Of a DNA stretch of 12,342 bases, positions 9,309 to 12,342 are shown piece after piece (the first letter of the stretch is position 1; the number at the start of each line of letters is the position of its first letter). Both the position numbers and the translations under genes were made by a program. The DNA is from Tieghemiomyces parasiticus (taxonomy: Eukaryota > Kickxellomycota > Dimargaritomycetes > Dimargaritales > Dimargaritaceae): the NCBI GenBank assembly GCA_027575765.1, contig JANBPT010001213.1:1-12342 (forward strand), written 5' to 3'. The notes under the pieces were generated by a model. The model was not told the origin of the DNA. It saw nothing but the letters and a program-made list of their open reading frames with translations, and did not search any database.

Positions 9309-10391
9309 ATGGTCGCGTTCGGTAGTTTCGACGATATCTGTTCCCGGGTCACCCTGGCCGTCTGCCCCCTGGTGGGCAGCACGTCGCTTGGGTCCGACGC
9401 CACATGTTACTCGCGTAACATCGAGATCGGCAGCGCCCTGATCTTCCAGGCCTCCACCCTCATCATCGACATCGTCGCTGTCTTCATGACCATCATCATG
9501 ATTTATCACATCAAGACCAAGTACACCGCTGTTGGCCGCAAGGAGATGGTCATGTTCTTCTACCTCTACCTTATCTCCATCGTCCTGGACTTCGTTCTCA
9601 TCTCCGGCATTATCCCCACCTCCTCGGTCGTCTATCCGTACTTCACCGCCGGCTACTTGGGGGTTATCAGCGCCCTGGTGTGGTGTCTGCTGCTGAACGG
9701 CTTCGTGGGCTTCCAGTTCTATGAGGACGGTACGGCTCTGTCCCTCTGGTCGATGCGCTTGTCATCGCTTATCATCTTCGGCCTCACCTTCTTCATTGCC
9801 ATCGGTACCTTCGAGAACATCGCCAGCCTCAAGAGCAGCAACCCCATCGGCGTCTTCATCATGTGGTATATCTTCAACAGCGTGTGCCTCGGTATCTACC
9901 TGCTGTCCCAAATTTTCCTGGTCGTCAACACCCTCGACGAGTACTGGCCCCTGGGTAACATCCTCTTCTCCGCCGTCTTCTTCATCATTGGTCAGGTTAT
10001 CACCAACATCTTCAGCGCCAAGATTTGCGAGGCCGTTAAGCACTACCTGGATGGCATGTTCTTCGGCGCCATCTGCACCCTGCTGGCCGTCATGATGGTC
10101 TACAAGTACTGGGACTCCATCACCAAGGAGGACCTTGAGTTCTCGGTCGGCGGCAAGGCCAATGTCTGGGAGGTCAAGGAGGCCATGGCCGACGAGGACT
10201 TTGCTCCCTACGCCCAGAGCACCATGGGCACGTTCCCTTACCAGAACCAGCCCTACCACACCGGCAACCCCTACGGCCCCCCGCCCACCGTCGGTGGCGG
10301 CATGCCCCCCCAGCAGTCGCCCGCTCACCAGCAGTACCCGATGCAGCCCCAGGGTGGTGCCAACTACGGCGGCGGCTATGCCAACTACTAA
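9309..10391 (+). CDS. CHS7: Chitin synthase export chaperone, Chs7 family
   Basis: A 360-residue polytopic membrane protein in a single exon. In yeast, Chs7 is an ER chaperone needed for folding and ER exit of the chitin synthase Chs3, so this protein should support cell-wall chitin delivery. The family pattern runs the whole length. A Cys-containing N-terminus (C11, C19, C33) precedes a first helix at about 43-68. Next come KYTAVGRKEM (71-80), helices at about 81-100 and 113-134, and NGFVGFQFYEDGTALSLW (130-147). Further helices lie at about 150-167, 179-206 and 217-236, followed by YLDGMFF (246-252) and a last helix at about 250-266. VYKYWDSITKEDLEFSVG (264-281) closes the conserved region. 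From about 300 a Pro/Gln/Gly/Tyr-rich cytosolic-type tail follows. The ATG sits in CACCATGG, and no earlier ATG occurs for 499 bases. Codons end strongly in C or G, unlike the downstream gene, suggesting high expression. Confidence 0.95.
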   Translation: MVAFGSFDDICSRVTLAVCPLVGSTSLGSDATCYSRNIEIGSALIFQASTLIIDIVAVFMTIIMIYHIKTKYTAVGRKEMVMFFYLYLISIVLDFVLISGIIPTSSVVYPYFTAGYLGVISALVWCLLLNGFVGFQFYEDGTALSLWSMRLSSLIIFGLTFFIAIGTFENIASLKSSNPIGVFIMWYIFNSVCLGIYLLSQIFLVVNTLDEYWPLGNILFSAVFFIIGQVITNIFSAKICEAVKHYLDGMFFGAICTLLAVMMVYKYWDSITKEDLEFSVGGKANVWEVKEAMADEDFAPYAQSTMGTFPYQNQPYHTGNPYGPPPTVGGGMPPQQSPAHQQYPMQPQGGANYGGGYANY

Positions 10392-10791
10392 TCAAAAGCT
10401 GAACGGGCCCTTTCCCCTTGCCAATCCGCTACTCTCACACTTCTCCGTTGCATGTGTCCCGCGCACACCCCTCTTCTCTATCCTTTCGTGACCACCTTAT
10501 TTTGTTTTCTTGTAGGCCTTCCTCATGGCCACCATAATATGACCTGTCTGTTCATCAACACTATCTCGTAAAGCGCACCCTGTACTCAGTACACCCCCGC
10601 TCCTCTCAAATGAGCCTCAGCTCCCACTCGTCCCACATGTACGTATACGTGCGAGTCTACCGTTGCTGGCCTGCCCCTTCCTCCCCCCCTTCCGTTCACC
10701 AATCTCGGGCACAAGGCTGTACTACTCCCTCATCGTGCCCATCCCTACTACTCTCCCTTTTTCCCCTATACATAAATATGCCCCTGTGACC

Positions 10792-10797
10792 AATAAA
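10792..10797 (+). terminator. Candidate polyadenylation signal of Chs7
   Basis: AATAAA about 400 bases after the Chs7 stop codon, with a related ATAAAT about 20 bases earlier. It is the only canonical hexamer seen between the two genes; the implied 3' untranslated region is long but reasonable. Confidence 0.5.
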
Positions 10798-10971
10798 TAC
10801 GCACCTCCGCCTCCAAGATTCGATTGTAGATACAGCATGGGCGGGTCGCCCCCTTTCAAGTCTCCTGTGCTGTCTCGCGTGTAGAGAAGCTAGGGCGCAC
10901 GGGAATTACAGCTCCGACGGGCAACGGTTAATGACTACTGGAAGCGGCGCAACGCCAACGTGACACAGAAG

Positions 10972-10983
10972 ACGTCGCGACGT
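10972..10983. promoter_or_regulatory. Perfect 12-bp palindrome upstream of the Dnmt2 gene
   Basis: ACGTCGCGACGT reads the same on both strands and lies about 190 bases before the start codon, where a dimeric transcription factor could bind. It contains two CRE-like half sites (ACGTC/GACGT). No factor can be named from sequence alone. Confidence 0.35.
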
Positions 10984-11174
10984 ACTGTCAACCCGCCACC
11001 AGTTTGAGGATCCCCAAGATCGGGACAGGTTGGGCCCCTAATCACATGGAACGTCGGATCTCATACCAAACTGTTCTCGCCCATTCATTCACTATTCGTC
11101 CGACATCTCGATCCCACCTTCTTGTACACCAAACCCGCTAGTTTCCAGCCGGACGACCAGTCCCCCTTTTCACC

Positions 11175-12342
11175 ATGCACCGCATTGCCGAGTTTTATAG
11201 CGGCATAGGTAATGAACACGGCCCTCCATATCGTTTGCCGGCAATGGTCTGAGAAAATAAGGGAGTTCCTAACCTAAACGTCTTGTATATCAACCGCCAA
11301 TATACCGGGCCGTGACTGACCCCCCCCCCCGATCCATCGCACCCTCCATCGTCTCTATATTGATTGGGGTGCTATCCGCTATGGCATAACGGTTTTCACC
11401 AACCTCAGGTGGTATGGTAAGTTAGATGGGATATTGTGTCTCAAGCATCCTGGTATGGTTGCTTTAAAAAACTTAATGTCTGATGACCCTGTCATTAATC
11501 GTGCACTCCCCTGCCTCTTTCGGTTATCACATATGATACCTCCCTCGCCATCTGACACCCGGCCGACACAGCACTACGCCTGGCAGCAGGCAAACCTACC
11601 TGGCGAAATTGTCATGTCGTTCGACGTGAATACCACCGCAAATGCCGTATACAAGCACAATTTTCCCGACACGCCGCTCTGCCACGTATGTTACACATCA
11701 ACACCTAGGATGAAAGGAATCCCGAAAGTAGAGAGAGGAAGGGGCCCCTAGGAGCCGAGGAGTCCGCGGACAAACCTGTAGGTTGTACCGCTGTATATTG
11801 ATGTTTTCTCCTCGAGTACTGGCCCTTACCTTGGCTATTGGGCAGAGAGAAGGGATACTGGCTGATGCACTGTACCTGCTAGCCATGGCACGCCACCTAT
11901 CCTTTGTCATCGGCCATTCAGTTCCCTCCCTACCGCCATCAGTTCACTCAGCTTGCTCACCCGCATCTCCAACCAACGTTTCTTACTGGATATACCATTT
12001 TCCTCCCTGCCTCCCCCTTCAGCGTCTCATCGAGTCTGTGTCGCTTAACATATATCGGAAGTTGAAGGCCGATGTGTTTCTCATGTCACCGCCCTGCCAA
12101 CCAGTAAGTAGGGCTGAGACGGCGAGTGCAACCCGTCAGCCACCGCCAGGTCCCGGGTGGCTGCGTCATACACAATAGACCGACGATCGAACTGTTGTAC
12201 ACCTTCGCTTTAATCTAAACGACCCTTTCCACCCACCTCCGTGTCATCCATCTACCTCGCTCTTTATCGCAGTATACCCGTGTCGGGCACCAGAAGGGGT
12301 CTGAAGATCCCCGGGCGCGCAGCTTCCTATTTATTCTCGAGC
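11175..12342 (+). CDS. Dnmt2-type tRNA (cytosine-5) methyltransferase, 5' part in five exons; cut by window end
   Basis: Dnmt2 (TRDMT1; Pmt1 in fission yeast) methylates C38 of tRNA-Asp using AdoMet, despite its DNA-methyltransferase fold. Exons by conserved sequence and splice sites: 11175-11208, 11409-11416, 11572-11685, 12023-12103 and 12273-12342 (running off the edge). Introns are 200, 155, 337 and 169 nt, all GT-AG. The joined 102 residues include motif I, EFYSGIGGM (6-14), for AdoMet binding; then HYAWQQANLPG (15-25) and FDVNTTANAVYKHNFPDTPL (31-50). Motif IV is FLMSPPCQPYTRVG (71-84), with catalytic C77, and PRARSFLFILE (92-102) is the start of the next helix. Residue spacing between the NFPDTPL and SPPCQ blocks agrees with the family, arguing that no exon is missed in the 337-nt intron. 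The start has a CACCATG context and gives the usual short N-terminus. The target-recognition part, including the Cys-Phe-Thr hallmark, lies outside the window. The codons are less biased than in Chs7. Confidence 0.92.
11209..11408 (+). other. Dnmt2 intron 1 (200 nt)
   Basis: Donor GTAATG, acceptor CCTCAG, branch-like CATAAC about 25 bases before the acceptor. It interrupts a codon after its first base. A run of eleven C (11320-11330) lies inside. Retention would give a stop at 11250-11252. Confidence 0.88.
11409..11416 (+). CDS. Dnmt2 exon 2: 8-nt microexon encoding Gly-Gly-Met of motif I
   Basis: The bases GTGGTATG are flanked by CTCAG on the left and a consensus GTAAGT donor on the right. 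With the single G left over from exon 1 they read GGT GGT ATG, giving Gly12-Gly13-Met14, exactly the residues the family has between SGIG/SGVG and the following His. Without them exon 1 and exon 3 are out of frame. No other sequence near exon 3 can supply these residues: the bases just before it do not encode Gly-Gly-Met in frame. Confidence 0.88.
11417..11571 (+). other. Dnmt2 intron 2 (155 nt)
   Basis: Donor GTAAGT, acceptor GACACAG, branch-like CTGAC about 20 bases upstream of the acceptor. It lies between codons (phase 0). Confidence 0.88.
11686..12022 (+). other. Dnmt2 intron 3 (337 nt)
   Basis: Donor GTATGT after CAC, acceptor CCCTTCAG after a pyrimidine tract, phase 0. It is the longest intron visible in the gene. 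I looked for a further exon inside, but conserved residue spacing across the junction leaves no gap to fill. Confidence 0.85.
12104..12272 (+). other. Dnmt2 intron 4 (169 nt)
   Basis: Donor GTAAGT directly after the codons for Cys-Gln-Pro of the catalytic motif, acceptor TATCGCAG, phase 0. A branch-like CTAAAC lies about 55 bases before the acceptor. The next exon resumes with Tyr-Thr-Arg, as the family requires. Confidence 0.88.

Larger units (their letters stand above)
10392..11174. other. Chs7 3' flank and Dnmt2 promoter region
   Basis: No gene is seen. The first half is C/T-rich and contains the likely Chs7 polyadenylation signal; the second half, from about 10885, should hold the promoter of the methyltransferase gene. 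A perfect 12-bp palindrome lies at 10972-10983. Open frames here are short and unremarkable. Confidence 0.6.

Noticed and set aside
9762..10328. 188-codon open frame on the - strand
   Set aside because: It is the antisense shadow of Chs7, whose C/G-ending codons remove stops on the opposite strand.
11434..11751. Intact 105-codon frame starting at an ATG inside the Dnmt2 gene
   Set aside because: Only codons from 11572 to 11685 match the family. The first 46 codons are intron 2 sequence and the last ones run into intron 3.
1..12342. tRNA, rRNA, snRNA genes and CRISPR arrays
   Set aside because: I scanned for TTCGA-type B-box cores with a partner A-box and for evenly spaced direct repeats. 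The few TTCGA hits (for example near 1719, 7212 and 7639) lack an A-box at the right distance or a foldable cloverleaf, and no spaced repeat array is present.

Overview
The window looks like nuclear DNA of a fungus. It carries an unmistakable fungal chitin synthase export chaperone (Chs7 family). It also has short GT-AG introns with CTRAY-like branch sites, CACCATG start contexts, pyrimidine-rich upstream leaders and GC-rich coding DNA next to AT-richer intergenic DNA. I cannot fix the lineage from the sequence; an early-diverging filamentous fungus is plausible but unproven. All three recognisable genes are on the + strand.

Layout. (1) Positions 1-1025 are a compact non-autonomous DNA transposon with 121-bp terminal inverted repeats about 95% identical to each other, each able to fold on itself. 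The window begins at, or within a base of, the element's terminus. (2) Positions 1026-2604 hold no gene I can support and include the upstream region of the next gene. (3) Positions 2605-5223 are an intronless 872-residue TBC-domain Rab GTPase-activating protein with a long disordered N-terminus. (4) Positions 5224-7199 are intergenic, with a TA microsatellite and two small perfect-stem inverted repeats. (5) Positions 7200-9308 look like an unusually long promoter and 5' leader for the next gene, with strong splice-donor consensus sites and a roughly 500-nt pyrimidine-rich stretch without any ATG. (6) Positions 9309-10391 encode the Chs7-type chaperone, seven-helix-like, with a Pro/Gln/Gly/Tyr-rich tail. 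(7) Positions 10392-11174 are its 3' flank, including an AATAAA, and the promoter of the last gene. (8) From 11175 to the window edge is the 5' part of a Dnmt2-type (TRDMT1/Pmt1) cytosine-5 methyltransferase in five visible exons. Joining them gives a continuous match to the family from motif I through the catalytic Pro-Pro-Cys-Gln motif. Its second exon is only 8 nt long.

The TBC protein and Chs7 could both serve secretory traffic (Rab inactivation; ER exit of chitin synthase), but nothing shows they are linked. Dnmt2 is a tRNA-modifying enzyme and appears to be an unrelated neighbour. The most notable observation is the 8-nt microexon encoding the Gly-Gly-Met core of the AdoMet-binding loop of Dnmt2; skipping it would cause a frameshift and an early stop.
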